A stretch of DNA of 64,000 bases from Solibacillus cecembensis (GTDB lineage: Bacteria > Bacillota > Bacilli > Bacillales_A > Planococcaceae): assembly GCF_001439635.1 (NCBI RefSeq), contig NZ_LMBZ01000002.1:129891-193890 (forward strand), read 5' to 3'. Position numbers and translations under genes: made by a program. The notes below the pieces were generated by a model. It searched no databases, was not told the DNA's origin, and saw nothing but the letters and a program-made list of their open reading frames with translations. Positions within the stretch are counted from its first letter, which is position 1. The number at the start of each line of letters is the position of its first letter. Shown piece after piece: positions 1 through 12,140 of the stretch.

Positions 1-1711
1 TGAAGAAGCGCAACAAGTAAAAAAACCGAGAGATGGTGCAGACATTTTAGTACAGTCTCTCCATGATCAAGGTGTTGATATAATTTTTGGTTACCCAGGT
101 GGTGCGGTATTACAAATTTATGATGCGCTGTACCGCAATCCGATTCGACACATTTTAACAAGACATGAGCAAGGGGCAATTCACGCAGCAGAAGGCTATG
201 CACGTGTAACAAATCAGCCGGGTGTCGTAATTGCGACGTCAGGACCAGGTGCGACGAACTTAGTAACAGGAATTGCCGATGCGATGATTGATTCGATTCC
301 ATTAGTTATTTTCACAGGGCAAGTGGCGACTTCTGTTATTGGTACAGACGCATTCCAAGAAGCGGATATTATCGGTATTACAACACCGATTACAAAACAC
401 AATTATCAAGTGCAAGATGTGGCGGATATTCCACGAATCATAAAAGAGGCATTTCATATTGCGAATACAGGTCGTAAAGGTCCGGTATTAATAGATTTCC
501 CGAAAAATATTTCTCAAACGATTTTCCAGGAAGATGAAATTAAAACACCGGATGAAATTTATTTACCAGGTTATCAGCCAACGACTAAGCCAAATTACTT
601 ACAAATTCAAAAGGCGATTCAAGTATTATCATTAGCGAAAAAACCGATTGTGCTTGCTGGAGCGGGTGTATTATTTGCGGATGCACGCGAACAATTGACT
701 GAATTCATTGAAAAGTATAATTTGCCAGTCGTGAATACATTGCTTGGTTTAGGAAGCATTCACGGGGATCACGAGCAATTTTTCGGCATGGCAGGGATGC
801 ACGGTTACGCAACGGCCAATGACGCCATTACAAAATGTGATCTGTTACTGAATATTGGCGCACGCTTTGATGACCGCTTAACTGGTAACTTAGCAACGTT
901 TGCACCGAATGCAACGATTATCCATATCGACATTGATCCAGCGGAAATTGGTAAAAATGTTCCAACAGATATCCCAATTGTGGGAGATGCGAAGGAAGCA
1001 TTGTACGCGTTATTGAAAAAAGACTTTACGATGACAGATACATCTGAATGGATGACGTATTTAGATGAAAGTCGCAAAGCGTATCCATTATGGTACACAG
1101 AAGCAGGTGAAGAAATTTTACCGCAACAAGCACTTGAAATCATTCACAAATTAACAGAAGGTGATGCCATTGTTACAACGGACGTTGGCCAGCATCAAAT
1201 GTGGACTGCACAATATTACCGTTTAAACAATGATCATGGTTGGGTAACTTCAGGTGGATTAGGCACAATGGGCTTCGGTTTCCCAGCAGCAATTGGCGCA
1301 CAATTTGCTCGTCCAGATAAGAAAGTTATTTCGATTGTCGGCGATGCAGGTTTCCAAATGACTAATCAGGAACTGGCGCTGTTAAAAGAGTTTAACTTAC
1401 CAGTAAAAGTCATCATTTTAAACAACAGCTGTTTAGGAATGGTTCGTCAATGGCAGGAAACATTTTACGAGGAACGTTATTCACAATCGTTAATGCCAAT
1501 TCAGCCTGATTTCGTGAAGTTAGCTGATGCGTATGGCGTTAAAGGCTATCGCATTGACAAGTTATCAGAAGCAGAAGCCATTTTTGCAGAAGCCATTTTA
1601 TCAGATGAACCCGTTGTGATTGATTGCCGAGTGAAGCAATTAGAAAATGTCAATCCAATGGTTGCACCAGGTAAAGGGTTACATGAAATGATTGGAGTGA
1701 AAAAGCCATGA
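1..1711 (+). CDS. ilvB: Acetolactate synthase large subunit, 5' end outside the window
   Basis: This ThDP-dependent enzyme condenses two pyruvates to acetolactate, or pyruvate with 2-oxobutyrate, as the first common step of valine, leucine and isoleucine synthesis. The reading frame (codons from base 2) is open from the window start. It already reads the N-terminal domain, with the FGYPGG motif near base 88, so only a short N-terminus is missing. The C-terminal ThDP domain shows GDAGFQM followed by the N-containing metal-binding loop. The stop overlaps the ilvN start (ATGA), which suggests translational coupling of catalytic and regulatory subunits. It is the first visible gene of a seven-gene operon. 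A T-box leader would be expected upstream, outside the window. Confidence 0.97.
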   Translation, partial: EEAQQVKKPRDGADILVQSLHDQGVDIIFGYPGGAVLQIYDALYRNPIRHILTRHEQGAIHAAEGYARVTNQPGVVIATSGPGATNLVTGIADAMIDSIPLVIFTGQVATSVIGTDAFQEADIIGITTPITKHNYQVQDVADIPRIIKEAFHIANTGRKGPVLIDFPKNISQTIFQEDEIKTPDEIYLPGYQPTTKPNYLQIQKAIQVLSLAKKPIVLAGAGVLFADAREQLTEFIEKYNLPVVNTLLGLGSIHGDHEQFFGMAGMHGYATANDAITKCDLLLNIGARFDDRLTGNLATFAPNATIIHIDIDPAEIGKNVPTDIPIVGDAKEALYALLKKDFTMTDTSEWMTYLDESRKAYPLWYTEAGEEILPQQALEIIHKLTEGDAIVTTDVGQHQMWTAQYYRLNNDHGWVTSGGLGTMGFGFPAAIGAQFARPDKKVISIVGDAGFQMTNQELALLKEFNLPVKVIILNNSCLGMVRQWQETFYEERYSQSLMPIQPDFVKLADAYGVKGYRIDKLSEAEAIFAEAILSDEPVVIDCRVKQLENVNPMVAPGKGLHEMIGVKKP

Positions 1712-2223
1712 AACGTGTTATTAACGTAACTGTAATCAATCAAAGTGGCGTGTTGAATCGTGTTACAGGTTTATTAATGAAACGTCAATTTAATATTGAG
1801 TCGATTACTGTTGGCCATTCAGAGCAACCAAACTTCTCGAAAATGACGTTTGTCGTAAATGTAGAAGATGAAAGTAAAATTGAACAATTAATTAAGCAAT
1901 TATCAAAACAAATTGATGTGTTAAAGGTCAATGACATTACAGAAAAAGCAATCGTTCTGCGTGAGTTGGCGTTAGTAAAGGTTGTATCACCACCGAACTT
2001 ACGACTTGAAATGAATTCTATTGTAGAGCCATTCCGCCCGCAAGTTGTCGACACAGCAAAAAATGTTGTGACGTATGAAGTAGTCGGACATCCAGAAAAA
2101 ATTGATGCCTTTATCGAATTAATTCGTCCTTATGGCATTAAAGAATTAACACGTACAGGCGCAACAGCAGCCGTTCGTGAAACGCAAAAAGTAGAAGGTC
2201 CGCAATTATCCATTTTAAAATAA
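1708..2223 (+). CDS. ilvN: Acetolactate synthase small (regulatory) subunit
   Basis: The 171-residue regulatory subunit binds the large subunit and gives valine feedback control. An N-terminal ACT domain (about residues 2-75, opening [20 protein letters not shown]) is followed by the C-terminal small-subunit domain (about 80-160), matching the long Bacillus-type form (also called ilvH). It starts inside the ilvB stop codon. A gap of about 86 bp with a small hairpin separates it from ilvC. Confidence 0.96.
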   Translation: MKRVINVTVINQSGVLNRVTGLLMKRQFNIESITVGHSEQPNFSKMTFVVNVEDESKIEQLIKQLSKQIDVLKVNDITEKAIVLRELALVKVVSPPNLRLEMNSIVEPFRPQVVDTAKNVVTYEVVGHPEKIDAFIELIRPYGIKELTRTGATAAVRETQKVEGPQLSILK

Positions 2224-2236
2224 CAAGCGAGATTCC

Positions 2237-2267
2237 TTAGGGTGGAGGATGTCATCTGAAGCCCTAA
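2237..2267 (+). other. Small intergenic hairpin between ilvN and ilvC
   Basis: Arms TTAGGG (2237-2242) and CCCTAA (2262-2267) enclose a purine-rich loop and are followed by an A-rich stretch, not a T-run. It is unlikely to terminate transcription. It could be an mRNA processing or stability element, since ilvC is often made in excess. The assignment is weak. Confidence 0.25.
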
Positions 2268-2294
2268 TTTCTAAAAAAAACTAACTTACACTAA

Positions 2295-4899
<2,605 letters not shown>

Positions 4900-4902
4900 G
4901 AG

Positions 4903-4933
4903 CGCCATCAAGCGAATGGGTTTGGTGGCGTTT
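4903..4933 (+). terminator. Hairpin between leuA and leuB (partial terminator or processing site)
   Basis: Arms CGCCATCAA (4903-4911) and TTGGTGGCG (4922-4930) pair with one G-U. Only three T follow, so termination would be weak. Position inside a conserved operon suggests attenuation or an mRNA end stabiliser rather than full termination. Confidence 0.4.
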
Positions 4934-4973
4934 GTATACAAGCGATAGAGCGAAGAAAGAAGGGTGTTTTCAA

Positions 4974-6074
4974 ATGGAAAAGAAAATTACAGTACTGCCT
5001 GGTGACGGCATCGGTCCCGAAGTTGTTGCAAGCGCAGTTAAAGTATTAAGAGTAATTGGGAAGCGATTCAATCATACATTTCATTTAGATTATGCGTTGA
5101 TTGGAGGCGCAGCAATCGATCAAAATCAAAATCCATTACCAGACGAAACGATTGCAAAATGTGAAGCAAGTGATGCTATTTTATTAGGTGCAGTAGGCGG
5201 ACCAAAATGGGATAATAACTCACCAGAATTGCGTCCGGAAAAGGGCTTATTAAAAATTCGCAAGCATTTTGATTTATTTGCTAATTTACGTCCAGTAAAA
5301 GCTTTCCCAAGTTTACTCGCTTCTTCTCCATTAAAACGTGAAGTCGCGGAAAATGTAGACTTAATGATCGTTCGTGAATTAACAGGAGGCTTATACTTCG
5401 GTGAACCGCGTTATAAAACAGATATGGGTGCTGTTGATACATGTGTGTATTCCCGCATGGAAATCGAGCGCATCGTGGACAACGCGTTTGAGCTAGCAAG
5501 ACTACGTCGTGGCAAACTTTGCTCTGTAGATAAAGCCAATGTTTTAGATACATCACGTTTATGGCGTGAAATTGTGGAAGAGAAGAAAAAGCAATACCCA
5601 GATGTAGAAACAGAACATAATTTAGTCGATTCAGTCGCGATGAAGCTTATTACGAATCCAGGTCATTATGATGTGGTTGTAACGGAAAACTTATTCGGCG
5701 ATATTTTAAGTGACGAAGCATCTGTTATTACAGGCTCTCTAGGGGTACTTCCTTCTGCATCCATTCGCGGTGATAATTTTGGACTATATGAGCCCGTACA
5801 CGGTTCAGCACCTGAAATTGCTGGGCAAGGCATTGCAAACCCAGCAGCAACAATTCTTTCTGTAGCAATGATGCTGCAATATTCATTTGGTTTAAAAGAA
5901 GAAGCGGCTGAAATTGAACGTGCCGTAAGCGCTGTTTTTGAAGATGGTCATTATACTGCAGACCTTGCACAAGAAGGATCGCGTGTTCTTTCAACAGATG
6001 AATGGACAGAAAAAGTACTCAACGAAATCGACGCAAGCTTTGTTTCAGATAGCATTATGATTTCATATAATTAA
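4974..6074 (+). CDS. leuB: 3-isopropylmalate dehydrogenase
   Basis: This NAD-dependent oxidative decarboxylase makes 4-methyl-2-oxopentanoate, the leucine precursor. The opening ITVLPGDGIGPEV is the family N-terminus. The catalytic and metal-binding region VTENLFGDILSDEAS and the nucleotide region HGSAPEIAGQGIANP are present. Length 366 is normal. The ATG at 4974 is chosen because a GAAGAAAGAAGGG box lies just upstream. A TTG at 4932 would add 14 poorly conserved residues overlapping the upstream hairpin. Confidence 0.97.
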   Translation: MEKKITVLPGDGIGPEVVASAVKVLRVIGKRFNHTFHLDYALIGGAAIDQNQNPLPDETIAKCEASDAILLGAVGGPKWDNNSPELRPEKGLLKIRKHFDLFANLRPVKAFPSLLASSPLKREVAENVDLMIVRELTGGLYFGEPRYKTDMGAVDTCVYSRMEIERIVDNAFELARLRRGKLCSVDKANVLDTSRLWREIVEEKKKQYPDVETEHNLVDSVAMKLITNPGHYDVVVTENLFGDILSDEASVITGSLGVLPSASIRGDNFGLYEPVHGSAPEIAGQGIANPAATILSVAMMLQYSFGLKEEAAEIERAVSAVFEDGHYTADLAQEGSRVLSTDEWTEKVLNEIDASFVSDSIMISYN

Positions 6075-6090
6075 GGATCGGTGAAAAACT

Positions 6091-7500
6091 ATGGGGAAAA
6101 ATATAATTGAAAAAGTATGGGAGCAACATGTCGTACATCGTGAAGCAGGAAAGCCAGATTTACTGTACATCGACCTCCATTTAATTCATGAAGTAACAAG
6201 TCCGCAAGCGTTTGAGGGGCTGCGCCTTGCAGGACGAAAAGTGCGTCGTACAGATTTATGTTTTGCAACGATGGATCATAATGTACCGACGAAAAACTTA
6301 CCGACGATTAATGATCCCATTGCGAAAAAGCAAATTATGACACTAGCAGAAAATGCCGTAGAATTTGGCATTGAACTTGCTGATATTGGTCATCCGGATC
6401 AAGGGATTGTCCATGTCATTGGTCCAGAACTTGGTTTAACACAGCCAGGTAAAACGATTGTGTGCGGCGACTCTCATACGGCGACACATGGTGCATTTGG
6501 TGCCATTGCCTTTGGGATTGGTACATCTGAAGTTGAGCATGTTTTATCAACACAAACATTATGGCAAATTAAGCCACCAACGATGGAAATCCGTGTAAAT
6601 GGTGATTTAGGCATTGGTGTAACCGCAAAAGATATCATTTTAGCGATTATTGCTAAATGGGGAATCGGCATTGGCACAGGCCATATCGTGGAATATACAG
6701 GTGAAGCTATCCGTAAGTTATCAATGGAAGAACGCATGACCATTTGTAATATGTCGATTGAAGCTGGGGCAAAGGCAGGCTTAATTTCTCCAGACGAAAC
6801 GACAGTAGAATTTTTACGGGGTCGTCGTCATGTACCACAGGGCGAACAATTTGAAGAAGCGGCAAAATATTGGCTAAGTCTTGCATCAGATACAGATGCA
6901 ACATATGATGTGATGCTTGAAATTGATGCAGCAAACATCGAGCCAATCGTTACATGGGGAACAAATCCTGCTATGGGTGTCGGCGTATCAAAAACGGTGC
7001 CGACAGCTGCTGATTATGATAATGAAGCGGACAAATCTGCTTTAGATAAAGCACTAGAGTATATGGATTTACAAGCAGGTCAAAAAATTACCGACATTGA
7101 AATCCAACACGTATTCATTGGTTCTTGTACAAATTCTCGTATTACCGATTTACGTGCAGCAGCTGAAATTGTCGAAGGTCACACAATTGCAGCTGGTGTC
7201 ACGGGCATTGTTGTACCAGGTTCATGGTCAACAAAAGCACAGGCTGAAAAAGAAGGGTTACATACCATTTTCTTGGAAGCCGGCTTTGAATGGCGCGAAT
7301 CGGGTTGCTCTGCTTGCCTAGGAATGAATGAAGATGTCATTCCATCAGGTGAACGCTGTGCTTCTACATCGAATCGTAACTTTGAAGGACGACAAGGTGC
7401 GGGTGCGCGAACACATTTAGTATCACCAGAAATGGCAGCAGCAGCGGCAATTCATGGTCGTTTTGTAGACGTACGTCAATTACAAAAGCAAGAAGCGTAA
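6091..7500 (+). CDS. leuC: 3-isopropylmalate dehydratase large subunit
   Basis: With LeuD it isomerises 2-isopropylmalate to 3-isopropylmalate using a [4Fe-4S] cluster. Cluster cysteines are visible in GSCTNSR and in GCSACLGMN near the C-terminus. The active-site region [12 protein letters not shown] is near residue 130. Length 469 is typical. It begins 16 nt after leuB and ends 13 nt before leuD, consistent with co-translation of the two subunits. Confidence 0.97.
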   Translation: MGKNIIEKVWEQHVVHREAGKPDLLYIDLHLIHEVTSPQAFEGLRLAGRKVRRTDLCFATMDHNVPTKNLPTINDPIAKKQIMTLAENAVEFGIELADIGHPDQGIVHVIGPELGLTQPGKTIVCGDSHTATHGAFGAIAFGIGTSEVEHVLSTQTLWQIKPPTMEIRVNGDLGIGVTAKDIILAIIAKWGIGIGTGHIVEYTGEAIRKLSMEERMTICNMSIEAGAKAGLISPDETTVEFLRGRRHVPQGEQFEEAAKYWLSLASDTDATYDVMLEIDAANIEPIVTWGTNPAMGVGVSKTVPTAADYDNEADKSALDKALEYMDLQAGQKITDIEIQHVFIGSCTNSRITDLRAAAEIVEGHTIAAGVTGIVVPGSWSTKAQAEKEGLHTIFLEAGFEWRESGCSACLGMNEDVIPSGERCASTSNRNFEGRQGAGARTHLVSPEMAAAAAIHGRFVDVRQLQKQEA

Positions 7501-7513
7501 GGGGAGAGTAACT

Positions 7514-8104
7514 ATGGAACCAATTAATATCGTTAATAGCGTGTATGCGCCACTTGATCGCAAAAATGTTGATACCGATCAAATTATTTCAAAAGAGTTT
7601 TTAAAGCGCATTGAACGCACAGGCTTTGGCCAATTCGTGTTTTATCACTGGCGTTTTGATAAAGAAGGAAATCCAGTAGAGGATTTCGTATTAAATAAAC
7701 CGCAATATAACGGGGCAGAAATTCTTGTCGCACAAGATAATTTTGGCTGTGGTTCATCACGTGAGCATGCACCATGGGCTATTTTAGACTATGGATTCCG
7801 CGTAGTCATTGCACCAAGCTTTGCCGATATTTTCTACAATAACTGCTTCAAAAATGGGATTCTTCCTATTAAATTAACAGAAGCAGAGTGCGATGAGCTA
7901 TTAGAAAAAGGGCTAGCAAAAGCGCAAGCCATCGAAGTGAATTTAAAGGCCCAAACGGTAACAACAGGCTATGGTCAAACATATGCATTCCCAATTGATC
8001 CGTATTACAAAGAAATGCTATTAAACGGCTGGGATGAAATTTCGTTAACGATTAAGTACGAAGATCAAATTGCAGCTTATGAGAAGAGTCGGATCGCTTA
8101 TTAA
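7514..8104 (+). CDS. leuD: 3-isopropylmalate dehydratase small subunit
   Basis: This swivelling-domain partner of LeuC is 196 residues long. It shows the DTDQII motif (about residues 20-25) and the GCGSSREHAPWAL-like motif (about 76-87) that contacts substrate. It is the last gene of the ilv-leu operon, preceded by a GGGGAG box and followed within 4 nt by a strong terminator. Confidence 0.97.
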   Translation: MEPINIVNSVYAPLDRKNVDTDQIISKEFLKRIERTGFGQFVFYHWRFDKEGNPVEDFVLNKPQYNGAEILVAQDNFGCGSSREHAPWAILDYGFRVVIAPSFADIFYNNCFKNGILPIKLTEAECDELLEKGLAKAQAIEVNLKAQTVTTGYGQTYAFPIDPYYKEMLLNGWDEISLTIKYEDQIAAYEKSRIAY

Positions 8105-8107
8105 TAG

Positions 8108-8155
8108 AAAAGCTTGTCACAACGTGTTTTAAACACGTTTGTGACAAGCTTTTTT
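8108..8155 (+). terminator. Terminator of the ilv-leu operon
   Basis: A long stem pairs AGCTTGTCAC-AACGTGTTT (from 8110) with AAACACGTTTGTGACAAGCT, with one bulged base, and ends in a T6 run at about 8150-8155. The flanking A-run means it can also serve the converging LysR gene. Confidence 0.92.
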
Positions 8156-8191
8156 GATATGTGTATGTAGAACGTTAACTCTAACCTCTGC

Positions 8192-9070
8192 TTATTTCGT
8201 ATTTGCCTCACGAATTGCTTGTAATAATGGCAATAAATTCCCATCTTCGCGAATATGACGCATATACAAATCAACAGTTGGAATATAAAAAAGTGTAAAA
8301 TCGTAACTCGTAAATAAATTATCTTTCAAATCTTGTTCAATAATTGAATTCGGTAAAAACGCCATCCCTAGCCCGTCTTTAACGAATTGTTTAATGATAT
8401 GACTTTGTTTAATCGCTCTTGTCCGTAATTGAGGAAACTCTTTTTTTAGTAATGTTTCAGCTTCCATCGTTTCCTCTAAATGTCCTGTAAACAAAGGATA
8501 CTTCTCAATTAATTCTTGAAGTTGCTTGTAATCCGTCGTAGTTTCTTCACCTGATTGAATAGGGTAGATTAGTTTCAATTGGCTTGAACTAATTTTTTCA
8601 GAATGAATTTTTTTCATTTTACTTTTCCCAATGCAAATAGCAAGGTGCACTTTATTAGACAGAATGAGTTCATCCATATATTTGGAATCCTCGACAATAA
8701 TATCAATCTCGTATTGAGGATAATCAATTGAAAATTGATAAATAATTTGTGGTAAATTTGTTTCTGCAAGTAGTGGCGAAAGGGCAACCGATAGCTGTAT
8801 TTTATTTAGTTGTGAAAGCAATTGTACAGCTCGGTTACTTTCATCTATATTTTTTAAAATATTTAAAGCTAACGGATAATAAAAACGACCTGCTGAAGTA
8901 AGTTTTATTATCGTATGATGTCGTTCAAAAAGCTGAACGTTCAGGCTTTCTTCTAATTGCTTAATATGAACCGTTATACTCGGTTGTGAAATGAATAATT
9001 TTTCAGCAGCAATGCGGAAATTACCTGTTTCTGCTGCCGTAATAAATGTTTTTAACCATTTGATTTCCAT
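8192..9070 (-). CDS. LysR-type transcriptional regulator
   Basis: This 292-residue DNA-binding regulator has an N-terminal winged helix-turn-helix (about residues 1-60, with FRIAAEKLFISQPSITVHIK as the recognition region) and a C-terminal LysR substrate-binding domain. The effector is unknown. It is divergent from the DUF2332 gene at 9186 across 115 bp that contain a perfect dyad, the usual arrangement for a LysR protein controlling itself and its divergent neighbour. The start has a GGAGG box 7 nt upstream on the minus strand. Confidence 0.93.
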   Translation of the reverse strand: MEIKWLKTFITAAETGNFRIAAEKLFISQPSITVHIKQLEESLNVQLFERHHTIIKLTSAGRFYYPLALNILKNIDESNRAVQLLSQLNKIQLSVALSPLLAETNLPQIIYQFSIDYPQYEIDIIVEDSKYMDELILSNKVHLAICIGKSKMKKIHSEKISSSQLKLIYPIQSGEETTTDYKQLQELIEKYPLFTGHLEETMEAETLLKKEFPQLRTRAIKQSHIIKQFVKDGLGMAFLPNSIIEQDLKDNLFTSYDFTLFYIPTVDLYMRHIREDGNLLPLLQAIREANTK

Positions 9071-9087
9071 TGATAACCTCCAGCCTA

Positions 9088-9106
9088 TAATTAAAAACTT
9101 TAATTA
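9088..9106. promoter_or_regulatory. Candidate LysR operator in the divergent promoter region
   Basis: TAATTAAA-AAC-TTTAATTA is a perfect 8-bp dyad with a 3-bp centre, 18 bp upstream of the LysR start codon. It satisfies the T-N11-A rule. High AT content makes chance symmetry possible, so the call rests mainly on position. Confidence 0.45.
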
Positions 9107-9185
9107 GAATGATTTAAATTCATTAATTTTATTAAATGCCACTTCATTATACAATAATATTATAAAAAATGGAGGAGGGTTTTAA

Positions 9186-10196
9186 ATGGAGAAATTAGCG
9201 ATGATTTTTAAACGTTTTGCAGAACAGGAAGCAAAAGGTAGTAGTCCGTTATATGAATATTGGAGTTTGAATATTGCGCAGGATATCGAATTATTAACGT
9301 TAATTCAATTTATCCCGTCAAATCAACCAAGACCAAACTTATTTTTCGCAGCTGTGCAATATTTGGCATGTGAAAACCAACATCAATTAGCATGTTATTA
9401 TAAAAATGTTACATCAAGCGAATTTGCTCAAAGTTTTATTCATTTAAAAGATTTTTGTCAGCAGCATAGAGGACCGTTACAGGATATTTTTCAAATGAAA
9501 CTTGTTCAAACGAACGAGCTAAATCGAGCTGCCTATTTGTATCCGATTTTTAGTTACATACAAGCGAAAACTCAAAAGCTGTTATCACTTATTGAAATTG
9601 GTACAAGTGCAGGATTGTTACTTAATTTAGATCAATATCGTTATGAAATTGAAGAAGCCGTTACGAAACAGTTCTATGGAAATGAAAAAAGTAAGCTGCA
9701 TATTGTGGCAAAAAATAATGGTGAATCTATAAGGGAATTAAGTACGTTAAACATTGACCAACGAATTGGCATTGATTTAAATATAGTAGATTTACAAAAG
9801 GATGAAGACTTTCGTTGGATGCAAGCATTGATTTGGCCGGAGCATAAAATGAGAAAACAGCAATTAGAAAATGTGCAAGAGGTGAATCGTAATGTCCGCA
9901 AAACGTTGCTTGAAGGCGATTTTCTAACGTTAATACCAACGATTATGGAACAACAGGATCATACAAGGCAATTAATCATTTTCCATACGCATGTTGCGAA
10001 TCAATTTTCAAACGAGCTGAAACAACAACTGTTGCAAATGCTTAGTGAGATCAGCTACAAGCAGCCAATTTATCATGTTTACAACAATATGGATGATAAT
10101 TACGTACACGTCGACTATGTTTGTAATGGGCAAACAAAAGTTATAAAATTATTGCAAACGGTTGATAATCATGGGAAATACTTTGATTGGAATTGA
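9186..10196 (+). CDS. DUF2332 family protein
   Basis: This 336-residue protein matches the DUF2332 family as I know it: an N-terminal helical region with the NQPRPNLFFAAVQYLA pattern, then LNRAAYLYPIF and EIGTSAGLLLNLDQY in the middle. The latter resembles a methyltransferase motif I (E-x-G-x-S-x-G), so a SAM-binding fold is possible, but no activity is established. It follows a GGAGGAGGG box and is divergent from a LysR regulator that probably controls it. Confidence 0.85.
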   Translation: MEKLAMIFKRFAEQEAKGSSPLYEYWSLNIAQDIELLTLIQFIPSNQPRPNLFFAAVQYLACENQHQLACYYKNVTSSEFAQSFIHLKDFCQQHRGPLQDIFQMKLVQTNELNRAAYLYPIFSYIQAKTQKLLSLIEIGTSAGLLLNLDQYRYEIEEAVTKQFYGNEKSKLHIVAKNNGESIRELSTLNIDQRIGIDLNIVDLQKDEDFRWMQALIWPEHKMRKQQLENVQEVNRNVRKTLLEGDFLTLIPTIMEQQDHTRQLIIFHTHVANQFSNELKQQLLQMLSEISYKQPIYHVYNNMDDNYVHVDYVCNGQTKVIKLLQTVDNHGKYFDWN

Positions 10197-10204
10197 ATCG
10201 AACT

Positions 10205-10246
10205 AAAAAAAGCCATTCCCTGTTTCAAACAGAGAATGGCTTTAGT
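10205..10246. terminator. Bidirectional terminator between convergent genes
   Basis: Arms AAAGCCATTC and GAATGGCTTT enclose an internal region CCTGTTTCAAACAGA that can pair further. An A6 run precedes it on the plus strand, so as minus-strand RNA it ends in a U-run serving the ABC ATPase gene. It can also end DUF2332 transcription. Confidence 0.85.
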
Positions 10247-10251
10247 CGTCG

Positions 10252-11988
10252 TTACATCGCTACCCAATGATCTTTCGAAACTTCGACAAGCGTTGTATTT
10301 TCCACATCAAAACGGTTGTTCATTAACTCTTCTTCGGTCATAACGTGACGCTTTTTCTGCTTTTCGATAACCGGGTCTGGAATCGGAATGGAATTAAGTA
10401 ACATCTTTGTATATGGATGCTGTGGATTCGCATACAATTCTTCGCTTTCTGCTAGCTCCACAATTTTCCCACCATACATAACGGCGACACGGTCACTAAT
10501 ATGCTTCACCATTGATAAATCATGTGCAATAAATAAATACGTTAAGCCAAGGCGTTGCTGTAAGTCCTTTAATAAGTCGACCACTTGCTTTTGAATGGAT
10601 ACGTCAAGGGCAGATAACGGCTCATCACATACGATAAAATTCGGTTCTACAGCTAACGCACGGGCAATGCCGATACGCTGACGTTGACCACCACTAAATT
10701 CGTGTGGGTAACGGCGCGCATGTTCTTTATTTAAACCGACCAGTTCTAATAGTTCTTCTATTCTTTCACGTCGCTGCTCTTTTGACGTGACGAGCTTATG
10801 TACATCTAGCGCCTCCCCGATAATGTCGAGTATTTTTTTACGCGGGTTGAGTGATGAGTACGGATCTTGGAAAATCATTTGCATATGGCGACGCATGCTT
10901 TTCAGTTCATTTTTCGTTAAGCGCGTCACAGGTACACCTTTATACAATACCTCACCGTCAGTCGGCTCATGTAATTGAAGTAGTGTGCGGCCAGTCGTGG
11001 ATTTTCCTGAACCAGATTCTCCTACAAGCCCAAGTGTTTCCCCAGGATAGATTTTGAATGTTAAATCGTTGACGGCTTTTAAAACATTGCCTTTCGCAGC
11101 TGCAAAATGCTTGGACAAATTTTTCACTTCGACGAGTGGTACCGTTAAATCAACATCAGGACCGACATTCGGTAACTGTTTCGGTTCTTTCTTTTCATGT
11201 AATTTCGGTAAAGCATTCAATAAATTTTTCGTATACGGATGCTGTGGATTCGCGAAAATCTCTTCGGTCATGCCTTCCTCAACGATTTCGCCTTCCTTCA
11301 TAACAATCACGCGGTCACACATCCCTGCAACGACACCTAAATCATGCGTAATTAAAATAATGGATGTGCCTAAACGTTCTTGAATTTGCTTCATTAAGCT
11401 TAAAATTTGAGCTTGAATCGTCACGTCCAGTGCCGTAGTTGGTTCATCGGCAATGAGTAGGGAAGGGTTACACGCAAGAGCCATCGCGATCATGACACGT
11501 TGACGCATCCCGCCACTTAACTCATGTGGATATTGATGATAGCGTTCTTCACTATTTTTAATGCCTACTAATTTTAAAAGCTCAATTGTTTTTTCATAGG
11601 CTTCTTTTTTTGATAAGTTTTGATGCTTAATTAAACCTTCAGCTATTTGTTCACCAATACGAATGGTTGGATTTGTTGAAGTCATTGGATCTTGGAAAAT
11701 CATACTAATATCTTTACCGCGTATCCCTTCCATTTGTTTTTCGGATTGTGTGATTAAATTTTTGGCTTGAAATGTAATCGTTCCAGATTTTAAAAAGGAA
11801 GGGGGAGAGGGTAATAGGCGCATAATCGAACGCGCGGTTACACTTTTTCCACTGCCCGATTCCCCAACGATACCAAGCGTTTCCCCTTTGTTCACATGGA
11901 AGCTAACCCCTTTTACTGCTTCGAATTCCGTTTCACCCGTAATAAATGAAACGCGCAAATCATTTACTGTTAAAAGTTTTTCATCCAT
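10252..11988 (-). CDS. Dipeptide/oligopeptide ABC transporter, fused double ATPase (OppD-OppF type)
   Basis: This 578-residue fusion of two ABC ATPase domains energises uptake through an Opp/Dpp-type permease. The first domain shows Walker A GESGSGKS near residue 40, signature LSGGMRQR and Walker B LLIADEP. The second repeats GESGSGKST near 325, FSGGQRQR and FIVCDEP. Each domain carries the C-terminal peptide-transporter extension ([15 protein letters not shown] and [15 protein letters not shown]). It is divergent from the permease genes at 12141, 152 bp away. The two units are therefore separately transcribed, but they very likely form one transporter because no other ATPase is nearby. Confidence 0.93.
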   Translation of the reverse strand: MDEKLLTVNDLRVSFITGETEFEAVKGVSFHVNKGETLGIVGESGSGKSVTARSIMRLLPSPPSFLKSGTITFQAKNLITQSEKQMEGIRGKDISMIFQDPMTSTNPTIRIGEQIAEGLIKHQNLSKKEAYEKTIELLKLVGIKNSEERYHQYPHELSGGMRQRVMIAMALACNPSLLIADEPTTALDVTIQAQILSLMKQIQERLGTSIILITHDLGVVAGMCDRVIVMKEGEIVEEGMTEEIFANPQHPYTKNLLNALPKLHEKKEPKQLPNVGPDVDLTVPLVEVKNLSKHFAAAKGNVLKAVNDLTFKIYPGETLGLVGESGSGKSTTGRTLLQLHEPTDGEVLYKGVPVTRLTKNELKSMRRHMQMIFQDPYSSLNPRKKILDIIGEALDVHKLVTSKEQRRERIEELLELVGLNKEHARRYPHEFSGGQRQRIGIARALAVEPNFIVCDEPLSALDVSIQKQVVDLLKDLQQRLGLTYLFIAHDLSMVKHISDRVAVMYGGKIVELAESEELYANPQHPYTKMLLNSIPIPDPVIEKQKKRHVMTEEELMNNRFDVENTTLVEVSKDHWVAM

Positions 11989-12025
11989 TGTTTTTCACCC
12001 TTATTAGAAAATTTAAATAATTATA

Positions 12026-12065
12026 TTGACGAAATGATATTGCTACTACATACTGTACTCTACAG
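12026..12065 (+). promoter_or_regulatory. Candidate promoter and dyad operator for the permease operon
   Basis: TTGACG (12026-12031) is followed after 17 bp by CATACT, a fair sigma-A promoter reading rightwards. It overlaps the perfect dyad CTGTA-CTC-TACAG (12053-12065). A repressor bound there could cover the start site. This is seen by eye only. Confidence 0.4.
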
Positions 12066-12140
12066 GTAGGGATTATACAATGATAATATTCGCAATATTT
12101 AAAACTATTTTGCTATTTGTCATTGGGAAGGAGACAATAT

